Source: Deltaproteobacteria bacterium
Lineage (GTDB): Bacteria > Desulfobacterota > Desulfobacteria > Desulfobacterales > ETH-SRB1
Assembly (NCBI GenBank): GCA_030262895.1
Contig: JAJSZW010000009.1
Coordinates: 1 to 52,760 of the forward strand
DNA length: 52,760 nucleotides
Reading direction: 5' to 3'
This document shows, piece after piece, positions 34,954-44,700 of this stretch. The stretch's first letter is position 1. The number at the start of each line of letters is the position of its first letter. The translations under genes were made by a program, and so were the position numbers. A model generated the notes under the pieces. That model did no database searches, was not told where the DNA came from, and was given only the letters and a program-made list of their open reading frames with translations.

Positions 34954-35269
34954 GACAGGATAACAGGATTGACTTGATTTTATAAAAAAAGAGTTAATGC
35001 GTATCCTGTATATCATAAATTCGTATCCTGGAAATGGCTTTTCATTTCAAACCTGTTCCAAATCTATAAACGGCCAAATGAGTATTGAATGTATAATAGC
35101 AAAGATGACAAACCTTGGTACTGAACTATTATTTAAATCTAAAAAATAATTTTGATGAAGTGCTTTTCCAAAGCCTGATCGAATCGGTATGCAATTATAT
35201 GTTTTTACAGGATTTGGGCTCTATTGATTAACAGGAAATAAAAAATCTTGTTTATCCTGTTATCCTGTC
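34954..35269. repeat. 16-bp exact inverted repeats bounding a gene-free gap
   Basis: GACAGGATAACAGGAT at 34954-34969 recurs as its exact reverse complement at 35254-35269, about 285 bp apart, in the gap between the exported-protein gene and the DUF4911 gene. Related TCCTGT words occur in between (near 34999, 35032, 35204). Nothing coding is seen between them. These 'ACAGGAT' words are common in intergenic DNA of several bacterial phyla; a mobile-element boundary is possible but there is no transposase. Confidence 0.7.
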
Positions 35270-35319
35270 TAAAAATATAATCTGTTTGGGAGAGAAGAGT
35301 ATATACACCCAATCGATTA

Positions 35320-35577
35320 TCATACTTCTTCAATCATGATATGATGTTGAAGATCCTGTAAAATCATCTCAACATCATCTTCGCAGCCTGGAGCAATATG
35401 GAACATAACAACACATAAATCAGAATCTACAGTAGTTAACATTGCAATTCCATCATATGCCTCAAAAATAAATTTTAGAAAGCAGATTTCTTTTCGTTCA
35501 ATTCGGTAATATTTTTTTATTGTTTCCAAAAATGGCTCTAATAAATAATCCAAAAAATGGGGTGACAGTTTAGCCAC
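35320..35577 (-). CDS. DUF4911 domain protein
   Basis: This 85-residue protein has the DUF4911 pattern 'YYRIERKEICFLKFIFEAYDGIAMLTTVDSDLCVVMFHIAPGCEDDVEMILQDLQ', a small alpha/beta fold seen chiefly in Desulfobacterota and related anaerobes. The first ten codons (GTG start at 35577) overlap the left arm of an inverted repeat and have no good ribosome-binding site, so the real start may be the TTG at codon 9 or 17. Function unknown; the family often lies near tRNA-modification genes, as miaB here. Confidence 0.7.
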   Translation of the reverse strand: MAKLSPHFLDYLLEPFLETIKKYYRIERKEICFLKFIFEAYDGIAMLTTVDSDLCVVMFHIAPGCEDDVEMILQDLQHHIMIEEV

Positions 35578-35718
35578 AAAGACACTAAAACACCAAAATT
35601 ATAATATAATTCTCTTGATGCTGTTTTTATACACGCCATTGCTCATTGAATGTATCCTGGAGAAGGTTTAAAATCCATATCCCCTCTTTGTGTCTTCGTG
35701 CCTTAGTGGCTAAATTGT
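35566..35718. repeat. Inverted repeat pair of TTTAGCCAC/GTGGCTAAA type
   Basis: A 33-nt arm at 35566-35600 and its imperfect reverse complement at 35687-35718 (about 75 percent identity) flank 85 bp. The arms consist of 8-base words (CACAAAGA, CACTAAAA, CACCAAAA on one side and GTGTCTTC, GTGCCTTA on the other), a widespread type of bacterial intergenic repeat. Confidence 0.6.
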
Positions 35719-36151
35719 TACAAAATGATCTTTTTACATATAAATAATTCAAATACCATCATTTACTATTTTTTTTCAATAAAAAAGTCGAACCATACAG
35801 GGAAACGTCAAAGTAGATTCCAACTTAGTGCTTCTGATTTCGAATTTCTAATTGAAAAATAGGAAATTTTTAGGTCAGCCACTATGTAAATATTTTCATA
35901 ATTTTATGTAATATAACTCACAATTTTAATTATATTGAGACTGTTTTGTTGATTATAATTCCCATTGTAAATTATTCAAAACAGCTTCAATGTATGGTAG
36001 TTAAGCGTTTGAACTATCTATATGGTTTTGTAAAAAATCAGAGCATATTATTTGCGTGCAGATACTTTAATCGTAAAAGAGCCGGTCCGGCAAATAGGTT
36101 GAAATCCGCTTCGGTTAGATTAACGGAAAGTTTTATAGTGGAGGAAAGAAA
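35719..36151. other. AT-rich leader before the surface-protein region
   Basis: No gene or clear promoter is seen. A 69-codon open frame (35946-36155) is of odd composition and overlaps the next start as ATGA; it is regarded as chance. No -24/-12 sigma-54 box, which drives some PEP-CTERM genes, could be found. Confidence 0.35.
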
Positions 36152-36802
36152 ATGAAAAAGTTAATTGTTTTATTCGTTGCATTTTTGATGTTAGTCTTTT
36201 GTAATGCTACTGCGTCTCAAGCTGTAACACTTGGGTTTAATCCTGACTTTCAAGGAGTATTAGTGGGAGATCAGGCTATTGTGGATCTGGTTATCTCAGG
36301 GCTTGAAGATGATCCTGCCAATTTCTACTATCAGACTATAGGTACATTTGATCTGGATATCAGTTTCGATTCAGCTATTTTGGGATTTTATAGCGTTACC
36401 TTTGGAGACCAACTTGACCTTGGGGGATTAGGAAGTTGGACAGAGGTTACACCTGACGTTGGAACGGTAAATCTATTAGAGCTCTCCTTGGACAGTCCAT
36501 GGGATTTAGAAGACTACCAGGCAGACAGCTTTACCGTGGCCACCTTAACCTTTAACACCCTTGCTGTTGGTACCAGCACTTTGGATATAGGCATCAATGC
36601 CTTGGGTGATGCCTGGGCAAATCCTCTTGCTGCTGATGTACAAAGCGGCAGCATCGCGCCTGTCCCCGAACCGGCTACTCTTCTCTTGCTTGGTAGTGGT
36701 TTAGCAGGACTCGGGTTTTTAAGGAAAAAGAAAAAACCAATCAGGTTAGCTATAGCTCATAGCTTACAAAAAGTCATCACGACTTCCCCAAGCCTTTGTT
36801 AA
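36152..36802 (+). CDS. PEP-CTERM protein with cohesin-like domain
   Basis: This 216-residue exported protein has a signal peptide (1-24, cleavage after 'ASQA'). A single beta-sandwich domain of cohesin type follows (about 25-168: 'VTLGFNPDFQGVLVGDQAIVDLVISG', 'FDLDISFDSAILGFYSVTFGDQL', 'DSFTVATLTFNTLAVGTSTLDIG'). The sorting tail has 'VPEPATLLLL' (171-180), a transmembrane helix and RKKKK (191-195). PEP-CTERM tails are processed by exosortase. Normally such proteins end just after the basic cluster; here 21 more residues ('PIRLAIAHSLQKV...') follow, encoded partly by a heptamer array, so the original stop seems to have been lost. GGAGGAAAG precedes the start. A dockerin protein is encoded 2.3 kb downstream. 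Confidence 0.88.
   Translation: MKKLIVLFVAFLMLVFCNATASQAVTLGFNPDFQGVLVGDQAIVDLVISGLEDDPANFYYQTIGTFDLDISFDSAILGFYSVTFGDQLDLGGLGSWTEVTPDVGTVNLLELSLDSPWDLEDYQADSFTVATLTFNTLAVGTSTLDIGINALGDAWANPLAADVQSGSIAPVPEPATLLLLGSGLAGLGFLRKKKKPIRLAIAHSLQKVITTSPSLC
36743..36768. repeat. Short 7-bp array (TTAGCTA/TAGCTCA type) inside the PEP-CTERM gene end
   Basis: Units TTAGCTA, TAGCTCA and TAGCTTA encode part of the atypical C-terminal extension of the PEP-CTERM protein. Confidence 0.55.
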
Positions 36803-36825
36803 CACTGTCGGGCGGAAAAAGCTAC

Positions 36826-36954
36826 ATGAAAACTTTCCGGTATCTTGCTATAGGTCTTTTGGTTTGTATTTTTTTAGTTTCATCAGCATGGAGTGCCACT
36901 GAGGTAACACCCATTACTGCATCTCAGTATTTATTTGATTTTTGTGTGTGTTAA
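36826..36954 (+). pseudogene. Signal-peptide stub of a secreted protein
   Basis: A 42-codon frame codes for a classical signal peptide ('MKTFRYLAIGLLVCIFLVSS', then AWSA) followed by 18 residues ('TEVTPITASQYLFDFCVC') and TAA. Nothing homologous to a mature domain follows before the riboswitch. It is probably the surviving 5' end of a deleted surface-protein gene; a tiny secreted peptide cannot be excluded. The upstream GGGCGGAAAAAGC is a weak ribosome-binding site. Confidence 0.55.
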
Positions 36955-36983
36955 GACGAAATAATTACGAACAGAGTTAACAG

Positions 36984-37054
36984 AAAAAAGCCAAACCTGC
37001 CGTGAGGCAGGGACGGAAAACCACGGGTCTTATCGAAAGATAGCCGGGTTGCCT
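36984..37054 (+). promoter_or_regulatory. GEMM-I (cyclic dinucleotide) riboswitch aptamer
   Basis: The leader matches the c-di-GMP-I aptamer. 'GCCAAACC' precedes P2 (CCTGCC/GGCAGG, 36996-37011) closed by the GNRA loop GTGA. Then comes 'GGGACGGAAAACC' (consensus GGGACGCAAAGCC), the P3 arm with a GAAA loop (37031-37042), and the closing AGCCGGGTTGCC. The residue aligning with G20 of the Vibrio Vc2 aptamer appears to be G, favouring c-di-GMP over cGAMP, but the two bases around it deviate from consensus. It lies about 90 bp before the FN3-type gene at 37141. Confidence 0.85.
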
Positions 37055-37079
37055 GCAAATTAGGCAACTCGGCTTTTTT
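37043..37079 (+). terminator. Intrinsic terminator overlapping the riboswitch (expression platform)
   Basis: GCCGGGTTGCCT pairs with AGGCAACTCGGC (12 bp, one G-U) around a 7-nt loop and is followed by TTTTTT. The 5' arm is the 3' strand of the aptamer, so ligand binding should block the terminator and switch downstream genes on. Confidence 0.9.
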
Positions 37080-37140
37080 GTTTTTATGAAACATGAGCTT
37101 GTGGATTTTCGGCACTAACTTTTTCAGGAGAGGTGTAACA

Positions 37141-38409
37141 ATGAGGGTAAAAAGAAGGTTAAGGATTAGATGGTTATCTCTATTTTTTCTGCTTGTGCTG
37201 CCGGTAGCCGCATATGGAGGCGTGCCGGAGGTAAGCCATGTCATGGTGACCGACGTTACGACATGTTCTTTTTCCGTAATCTGGTCAGCAAGCGAAGCAA
37301 GTACTGCTGACCTTGAGGTGTATGAGGACGAGAACGGCGCAGTGCCCATAGCAGACGCTGTGATCGAACCTCATCCCATCGAGTGCGGCAATGAACAGAT
37401 CAGAATCATGGCGGAAGATCAGGGGGTCATGAAGGTGAGGGTTACAGGTCTGGATCCTGATACCACATATTATTTCATGACTGTAACCACCTCAAAATCA
37501 TCAACTGATACCACGTATAATCCCAACGCGGCTCCGTTTACACCCGTTACCACGGAGTCAGAGACGGTAAGAACCTACGAAAGCGGCGGAGATGTATTAC
37601 CATTTTCCAATGACCTCATTATTGAACCCTGCTATTTGGATGACGGGACGACTTTTGCTGAAGGGACATTGCTATTGGCAACTGTGGCAGGAGGAAGTCA
37701 CCCAATTACCGCCTTTGTTGGAGACGGAGTAGAGCTTCCCAACGCCCTTATTGATTTAAACAATGTCTTTAGTCGTGATACTCACGACAACCTTGATCTT
37801 TTACAAGGACTCAACCTCACGCTTCTGAATTTCAGAGGGTTGGCCGATAATTCTATTGTCACTCACGTTGTGCCGGTAGATCAGTCCTTGAGCGAAGTGA
37901 AGCCGGGTGAATTTGGGCTTAAGGCTGGCTGGAATATGGTTTCGTTTCAACTCGAACCTGGAGTGACAGATACCGAGACAGTCTTAGCGCCTATTATGGA
38001 CAAGGTGAGTGCCATTGGGGCTTATAACGCCACGGAAGGTCGATGGATATTTTATGACAAAAATGGTCTACCATTCCTCAACAGGCTTTCAGACCTGTAT
38101 TCTGCCACCGGATATTAGTTGGTTATGGAAGATGATGCTTCTTGGCTTATCAATGGAACATTCAGCACGAATTCCATACATCTGAAGGCCGGTTGGAATC
38201 TAGTTGCGTATCGGTTAATTGAAACAGTAGAGCTTATGGATGCCATAGAACCCATATTAGACAAATTGAATTCTATCTGGCACTACGACACACAAGAAGG
38301 TCGCTGGATATTCTATGACAAGAACGGATTGCCGTTCCTGAATGGGTTGCAATTCATAGAACCAGGGAAGGCATATTGGGTATATGTGACTGAAGATTGC
38401 GAGTGGTAG
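37141..38409 (+). pseudogene. Secreted FN3-type protein with two GWN modules, interrupted by in-frame TAG
   Basis: The frame starts at ATG 37141 (GGAGAGGTG upstream; signal peptide 'WLSLFFLLVLPVAAYGG') and continues in phase to 38409 except for one TAG at 38116-38118. The N-terminal half is a fibronectin-III-like domain ('GVPEVSHVMVTDVTTCSFSV', 'RVTGLDPDTTYYFMTVTT'). Two copies of an ~80-residue module follow: 'LKAGWNMVSFQLEP' and 'LKAGWNLVAYRLIE', each ending 'GRWIFYDKNGLPFLN'. Copy 2 ends 'GKAYWVYVTEDCEW'; at the same place copy 1 reads 'TGY-stop-LVMEDDASW', so TAG replaces the conserved Trp (TGG) by one base. The product would be truncated at 325 residues. The gene is under the GEMM riboswitch. 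Confidence 0.85.
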
Positions 38410-38500
38410 TATATTCGTAGAACATCTTGACATTGGCACAACAGACCAAAGAAGTCTAAAATATATGTAAAATGATTCGAGTATCTAAAAGGAGAGAGCA

Positions 38501-40528
38501 ATGACGAGTAAAATGCACGCTAAATTATTTGCACTCATGATTATTTTATTAGTTGTATTCAATGGAGTGCCAGCCTCAGCAGGGCCAGGGCCAGATATTA
38601 TTTTGGCAGGCAATGTATATGTTAATGATAATGTTGAGCCTTTGACCGCAAGCGACACGGATTACACTGTGACTTTGGAAGTGGAGGGAGTTGAGTTGGC
38701 CAGTTATCAGATGGGAAGTGAACCACTGAATGAAGACTGGTATGTGCTCTATGTTCCTACAGATAATGGTCTGATACCCCACGTAGAATATCCGGTCGGT
38801 AAAGAGGGGGATACTGCCTATATTTACGTAAACGGTAGTCCGGTGAATGAAAATCCTGTGTATCTTGGAGCTGCAGGATCGCAGACGGTCTTGCCTATCC
38901 ATGTGACTCTTTGCGTAGATGCAGATCAGGACGGTATTTGTGATGACGTAGACAACTGTCCAGGTTCAGCTAATCCTGATCAGGCAGATCGAGATGGAGA
39001 CGGAACCGGTGATGCTTGCGACAACTGCCCGGACGATCCGAACAAGACCGAGCCGGGAGCATGCGGCTGCGGAGTTGCTGATACAGATTCAGACAATGAC
39101 GGCACGCCGGATTGTAACGACAACTGTCCGGATGTAGCGAACACGAATCAGACAGACACCGACGGGGATGGGATAGGCGATGCTTGTGATATAGAAGCAC
39201 CTGTCGCAGTAGATGATGGATACAGCATTGATGAGGATAATACTCTCGATGTGGCCGCCCCGGGCGTGCTGGACAATGATACCGATGCAGATGGTGATCC
39301 ACTCACCGCGGAGTTGGTGTCAGGACCTTCCAAAGGCACGCTGGCTCTGAACGCAGACGGTTCTTTTACTTACACACCCAATGCCAACTTTAATGGAGAA
39401 GATAGTTTTACCTATGTGGCAAACGATGGGTTAGAGGACTCCAACACAGCAACTGTTACGATAACTATTAACCCTGTTAATGATGCTCCGGTCGCTGATG
39501 CCGGGCTTGACCAGGCGGATGTGTTCCCCGGAGATGTGCCATTGAATGGCAGTGGCACTGACGTGGATGAAGATCAATTAACCTTCAACTGGACAATAAT
39601 CGATGAGCCATATGCAGGGGCTGGAAATTTGTACAATGCAAATCTTGTAAATCCAACATTGGTTGTTGATGGGTATGGCCTTTATGAAGTTCAGCTTGAG
39701 GTTTGTGATGATGAGGATGCATGTGATTCTGACACAGTTCAGATCGCCACGGAAGGTAACCTGAAACCGGAAGCAAATGCTGGTGAAGATAAGACTGTCG
39801 GTCAATATGATTATGTTTGTCTTGACGGCAGTGGTTCCGATCCCAACGACGGTGAAATCAGTTTCAACTGGGAGATTACCGCACCGGATGGAACTGATGT
39901 CGTTCCGGATGATTCAACATCGGCTCAGCCTTGCTTTATGGCAGATCAGATCGGTGATTACACGGCTACGCTTGTTGTCAATGACGGTGAATTAAACAGT
40001 GAGCCTGATACAGTTAAGATCAGTGTTGATGGGAATTCCAAGCCTGTTGCTGATGCCGGTGAGGATCGAAACGTAAACGTGGGTCAAGAGGTTTGCCTGG
40101 ATGGCAGTGGCAGTTCCGATCCGAATGGAGATAATATTACCTATAGCTGGGCATTTACTAACAGGCCGAATGGAAGTGACGCAAATGCGACGGATTTGGA
40201 TGATCCAAGCAAAGTCAATCCGTGTTTTACACCGGATGTGTCCGGCGCTTATCTCGTGCAGCTCACCGTTACTGATGAGCATAACTTGCCTGGTGATCCT
40301 GTAACGGTTACGATAACAGCGACAGAAGGTGAAGAGCCGGCGCTTGGCGACCTCAACGGTGACACTGTTGTGGATATGGATGATCTGAACATCATCCTTG
40401 CTGCCCGCAACACCCCGGCAGACGGCCCTGATGACCCTCGTGACCTGAATGGAAACGGCATGATCACTGCGCTTGATGCCAGAAAACTGGTTCTGCTGTG
40501 CACGTGCCCGAGGTGTGTGTGTCCGTAG
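38501..40528 (+). CDS. Secreted TSP3/cadherin-like/PKD protein with C-terminal dockerin
   Basis: This 675-residue protein has a signal peptide (about 1-27). A beta-domain follows, then thrombospondin type 3 calcium repeats (about 145-230: '[16 protein letters not shown]', '[12 protein letters not shown]'). Next is a tandem-95/cadherin-like domain ('[25 protein letters not shown]', '[22 protein letters not shown]'), then three PKD/Ig-like domains ('[14 protein letters not shown]', '[23 protein letters not shown]', '[27 protein letters not shown]'). The C-terminus (616-666) is a type I dockerin with two calcium loops ('[18 protein letters not shown]', '[19 protein letters not shown]') and then a Cys-rich tail. 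It could dock to cohesin-type proteins such as that at 36152. GGAGAG precedes the ATG. Confidence 0.9.
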   Translation: MTSKMHAKLFALMIILLVVFNGVPASAGPGPDIILAGNVYVNDNVEPLTASDTDYTVTLEVEGVELASYQMGSEPLNEDWYVLYVPTDNGLIPHVEYPVGKEGDTAYIYVNGSPVNENPVYLGAAGSQTVLPIHVTLCVDADQDGICDDVDNCPGSANPDQADRDGDGTGDACDNCPDDPNKTEPGACGCGVADTDSDNDGTPDCNDNCPDVANTNQTDTDGDGIGDACDIEAPVAVDDGYSIDEDNTLDVAAPGVLDNDTDADGDPLTAELVSGPSKGTLALNADGSFTYTPNANFNGEDSFTYVANDGLEDSNTATVTITINPVNDAPVADAGLDQADVFPGDVPLNGSGTDVDEDQLTFNWTIIDEPYAGAGNLYNANLVNPTLVVDGYGLYEVQLEVCDDEDACDSDTVQIATEGNLKPEANAGEDKTVGQYDYVCLDGSGSDPNDGEISFNWEITAPDGTDVVPDDSTSAQPCFMADQIGDYTATLVVNDGELNSEPDTVKISVDGNSKPVADAGEDRNVNVGQEVCLDGSGSSDPNGDNITYSWAFTNRPNGSDANATDLDDPSKVNPCFTPDVSGAYLVQLTVTDEHNLPGDPVTVTITATEGEEPALGDLNGDTVVDMDDLNIILAARNTPADGPDDPRDLNGNGMITALDARKLVLLCTCPRCVCP

Positions 40529-40564
40529 AATAATCAAGAAGTAAGTCGAGAATCATCACGACTT

Positions 40565-40617
40565 GAGAAATGGGCAGCAGGTAAGAGTCCTGATAAGTCA
40601 GGACTCTTACCATTTCT
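40565..40617. repeat. Long stem-loop downstream of the dockerin gene
   Basis: GGTAAGAGTCCTGA and its exact reverse complement flank the loop TAAG (a perfect 14-bp stem), and the outer GAGAAAT/ATTTCTC pair extends it past an 8-nt bulge. No T-run follows, so it may be a processing or stabilising structure rather than an intrinsic terminator. The rest of the gap to 40933 holds only the repeat at 40801-40870. Confidence 0.75.
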
Positions 40618-40800
40618 CATCTAAACCAGACTTTACGACTGAACAACTAATTCTCAATTTGTTGGATTCTTGGGAACTAATGGACGGTTGACTGGATAGA
40701 GATATTGAATGAACGCCCTGATGGGATTAAATAGTGCCCGAGCGAAAACCAGAAAATTTTTTTCAAGTTCAAGGAAGGCGCAAATTTTAACCGCAGAAAT

Positions 40801-40870
40801 ACAGCTTGGCTCATAGCTGATGGCTCTTAAGCTCATAAGATAAAAGGCATAACAGCTAAGCAGCTAACAT
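40801..40870. repeat. Degenerate array of CTCATAG/AGCTAAG words
   Basis: Words CTTGGCT, CATAGCT, GATGGCT, then AGCTCATAAG and AACAGCT, AGCAGCT, with 7-8 base spacing, before the RHS gene. It is related to the repeats at 14209 and 36743. Confidence 0.55.
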
Positions 40871-40933
40871 AGCCCGACGCAGAGATTGGGAAAATTAGCA
40901 GTTTTCGTTCAGGCACTAAATAGGAAATCAACG

Positions 40934-41695
40934 ATGTATAAAAAGAAAAATAAGTTTCAAAAGTTTTTGATCTGCATATTAACTTTTATCATCTTTTGTC
41001 AGTTTACAAGTATCTCCGCTTTGGCAATTCCTATAATGATCAAAAAGAACACACTGTCTTTAACCAGAGATTTTTCAACAAAACCAGTTCCTGAGATCCA
41101 GCAGAAGGAAAAATCAGAACTTGCAAAAAAGATATTAAAAGAGGATTTGATTCAACCATACGCTGTAAGAGAACTAAACCACACTCTAAGGTCGATCAGG
41201 GATATTGTCAAAAAGATCAGCCGGGAAGAAAATTATGTTATTTGGATAAAATCTTTACAGGCAAAGTATGAGTCGCTGAATGATCTGGATAAAAAGGTTA
41301 AGAACAATTTAAGAATCAGGCAGAGCAGCCAAAAGGAACATAAAGTACCAAATGCTGTTCAGCAGAAAACCGCCAGCCTTTTAGCGCACTATGAGAGCAA
41401 TATTGAGCCGATTCTGAATCGTCTGGAATATCTTCTAAAACAAACTACCAATGTATATGAAAACAGGACTCTTAAAGAAATTGAGATAAAAGCTAATTTT
41501 TTCAATGCCATCAGTGAGTTTAAAAACTATTTTGACACAAAAGTTACTATTGGACCTAAAAAGCCCAAACTGACGCCCTCACCTCCTTCTTTTCGGCCAT
41601 CAAATTTCAAGCCGATAAAACCGCAGGGTAAAGCCTGCATACCTGTTACAGAGGCCCCAAAAAACAATCAGAATCCTGCCGAAAAAAAGTTCTGA
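40934..41695 (+). pseudogene. RHS protein, N-terminal part (separated by frameshift)
   Basis: The frame starts at ATG 40934 (AGGAAATCAACG upstream), chosen over the TTG at 40886. It encodes a signal peptide ('FQKFLICILTFIIFCQFTSISALA') and about 220 residues of basic, helical sequence ('KKILKEDLIQPYAVRELNHT', 'IRDIVKKISREENYVIWIK') with a Pro-rich end ('KPKLTPSPPSFRPSNFKP'). It stops at 41693 just after an A7 run (41682-41688). One base fewer in that run would join it in phase to the RHS frame ('PAEKSSETVVQTLSDE'). It is therefore the amino-terminal part of the same secreted protein. Confidence 0.7.
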
Positions 41696-41702
41696 AACAG
41701 TT

Positions 41703-44700
41703 GTGCAGACTCTGTCGGATGAGAGCGGTACTACAACAAGCGGAACCATCGGCATCCTGTCAGTTACACCGCCAAACCCTGAAGACACGCAAGAGACCAT
41801 TGAAGTGGTTATTACCCAGGAGATGAGAGATCTGGTCGCCTCCCTCAACAATTCTCCGGCCAGAATATTTGAATGGGTGAAGAAAAACATCGAGGTGGAG
41901 TTCTATTATGGTTCCATGAAGGGCTCAAGAGGTGCATTTATTGAAAAAGCCGGCAATGATATTGATACTGTATCCCTGCTACTTGCCCTTTACCGCGCTG
42001 CCAATATTCCCTGCCGTTATGTCACAGGCACCATAGAACTTCCGATCGAAAAGGCAAAAAATCTCACCGGCGTTGATGACCCGCAAAAATTTGGTGACAT
42101 GATCGCAAGCGCAGGAATTCCCGGCGTCCTCATTGTCTCAGGGAGCGAAGTCGTAGCAGTTCGAATGGAACATACATGGGCAGAGGCCCTTGTTGATTAT
42201 GATCCTTATGCCGGAGCAAAGGCAGGCGAAGGAGACCTCTGGGTTCCCCTTTCACCCTGGTATAAAACCCATGAATACAATGACGGTGTTGATCTGCTTA
42301 CTATGTCCAGCTTTGACTCGGAAAGCTATCTAAATGATTTTATTTCCGATGTGAAACCGGAAAGCCCGGTTGACCTCTATAAGCTCTATTTTGAAGATTA
42401 TCTGAAGGCAAATAATCCCGGAATGAATTGGCAGGATGGGCTGAGGACCCGGGAAATAAAACCGGAAAAGTTCAGAACCCTGCCCAATACCCTCAATTTT
42501 GAGGTCGTATCCGTAAATGGTGAGTATGCGGCATTGCCGGACAGTCTGCGTCACAAGGTAACACTGAATGTACCGCAGGTTTCTCTGTCCTATAGCTTTA
42601 ACCTCAGCGAGGTGGTCGGCAAGAAAGTTACATATTCATATCCGGCCGCGGATGAGGCCAGCAAAACCCTGATCGACAGCAGCGGCGGGATAGAAAATGT
42701 GGACCCGCTTGCCGTTAATCTGCTGCCGTCTATCAAGATTGAAGGGACGACGGTTGCCACAGGCAATGTGGTCAATGCCGGTTACTATCATACCTTGCGC
42801 ACAACATTCAGCATACCCGATCAGGGTTCTGATTTTGTCGAGTATTCCGTAATATCCGGGGCCTACTATGCCGTAGGGCTTGATCCCCAGCTCGTCTCAA
42901 ACAAATTTCTGGCAGACAGAATTGCCGAATATATCTCAACCGTCGGCGATACCCCTGAAAATACAGATAACATGGACGAAATTACTGGCGAGGCATTATA
43001 TCTTGCGGTCATGAAATACTTTAACGATTGCAACATCGGAGACACAACCTTTGCCCAGTCTTTAAAAGACGTATTCTTAAAACAGACCTCAGGAGCTATT
43101 ACAGGGAAAAGCCTCGTTGTATATACGCTTTTCGGCACCCCCAGCAACCTTGAACCAGGGGGATATTTCGTTGATGCAAAGAGGAACATTTATACCCCTA
43201 TTTCCATCTCCGGAGATGATAGCAGAGAACTGGATTTCATGATTCTCGGTGGATACAACGCCTCCTATCATGAGCACAATCTCTTTGAAGAATTCTTCCA
43301 TCTCGAAGCCATATCCACGGTCAAACTCCTTTCCCTGGCAAATGAACAGGGGATGCCCGTATACGATATTGACAGCAGCAATATCGCTGCAATTCTTCCA
43401 TTGCTTGGTGTTGATGCCGGTGTAAAGTCTGCAATACAGAATTCAGTAGCAGCAGGGCATGTGGTCAAGGTTCATCAAGATAATCTTACAGTCAAGAACT
43501 GGAACGGCGCAGGATATGTCGATAGGAATCCTACTACTAATGCGGCGGGGTTCATTATCAGTGGAGGTTTATCAGGTGGAGCCACTGTGGAAAGAGACCC
43601 TTCTATGGGTGAAATCATTGTCGATGGTGTAAGAACAGGGACTTTTCTTGCCGGAGAACCTGTCAACATTGCAAACGGCAATCTTTTTGAAACAGAGGAA
43701 GATTTCACGATCCCTTCAAGGGGAATGCCGATCAATTTCGTCCGCTATTATAACAGCCAGAGTGATTACAACGGCCCGATGGGGTACGGATGGACCCACA
43801 CTTACAATCAGCATATTACGGAAAATGCTGATGAATCAATTACTTATTTTGCTGAAGATGGTGGCGAGTTTACCTTCACAAAGAATCCGGATACCACATA
43901 CAACAGACCTGCTGGATTCTTTTCTACCCTGACAAAAGACGTCTCAGGTTACAAGCTCAGAGGAAAACATGGAACGGAAAAATTCTTTGATCTGACCGGG
44001 AAAATAACCGGCATTGTGGACAGGAACGACAATGCCATCACCTTTGAATATACCGGAGACTATTTAACAAAGATCATCGATACAGTCGGCAGAGAATACA
44101 GCCTTTTATACGACGCGGATAACCATCTTGCCTCCATCACCACGCCTGGTCCTTATGAATGGACATATACATATGCAAACAATGATCTGATGAGCGTCAC
44201 AGTGCCTGGAGGGTATACCAGGAGCTTTACATATTTTGCTGATCATAATTTGGCTTCAGTTACCAATTTTAGAGGATTTACTTTTACCTTTGACTACTAC
44301 AGCAATGACAAGGTGCACATAAACTATCTCCCAAATAGTGGAACATATATTTTTAGCTACAATTCTCCATTAAGGACTACCACTGTCACAGATCCTGAAG
44401 GGAATATAAATGTTCATTATTACAATGAGAAAGGGGCTATTACCGGCCATCTGGACCCCTTGGGTTATGAGGAATTATATGAATATGATGATGATCTAAA
44501 CCGTGTCAAAATCACTGATAAGAACGGAGGGATCATAAAAAATACCTATGATTCAACTGGTAATCTTTTAAGCACAACAAATCAGGAAAATTATACTGTC
44601 AGCTACACTTACGATCCTGTCTATAATTTTGTGCTCACAACCACGGATCCTGAAGCAAGAGCCACTACCCAGACATACGATGCCAATGGCAACCTGGAAC

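Noticed and set aside
35946..36155. 69-codon ORF before the PEP-CTERM gene
   Set aside because: Odd composition, no ribosome-binding site of note, no recognisable family; the GGAGGAAAG inside it serves the next gene.
38116..38118. TAG as pyrrolysine codon
   Set aside because: The position corresponds to a conserved Trp in the sister module, one base from TGG, and a TAA interruption of the same kind occurs in another gene. Nonsense mutation is simpler.
40565..40617. Intrinsic terminator after the dockerin gene
   Set aside because: The stem is excellent, but no T-run follows on either strand, so it is listed only as a stem-loop.
41682..41692. Programmed -1 frameshift at A-AAA-AAG in the RHS gene
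   Set aside because: The motif is a known -1 slippery site, but the downstream RHS frame is +1 relative to the upstream one, so -1 slippage would not enter it.
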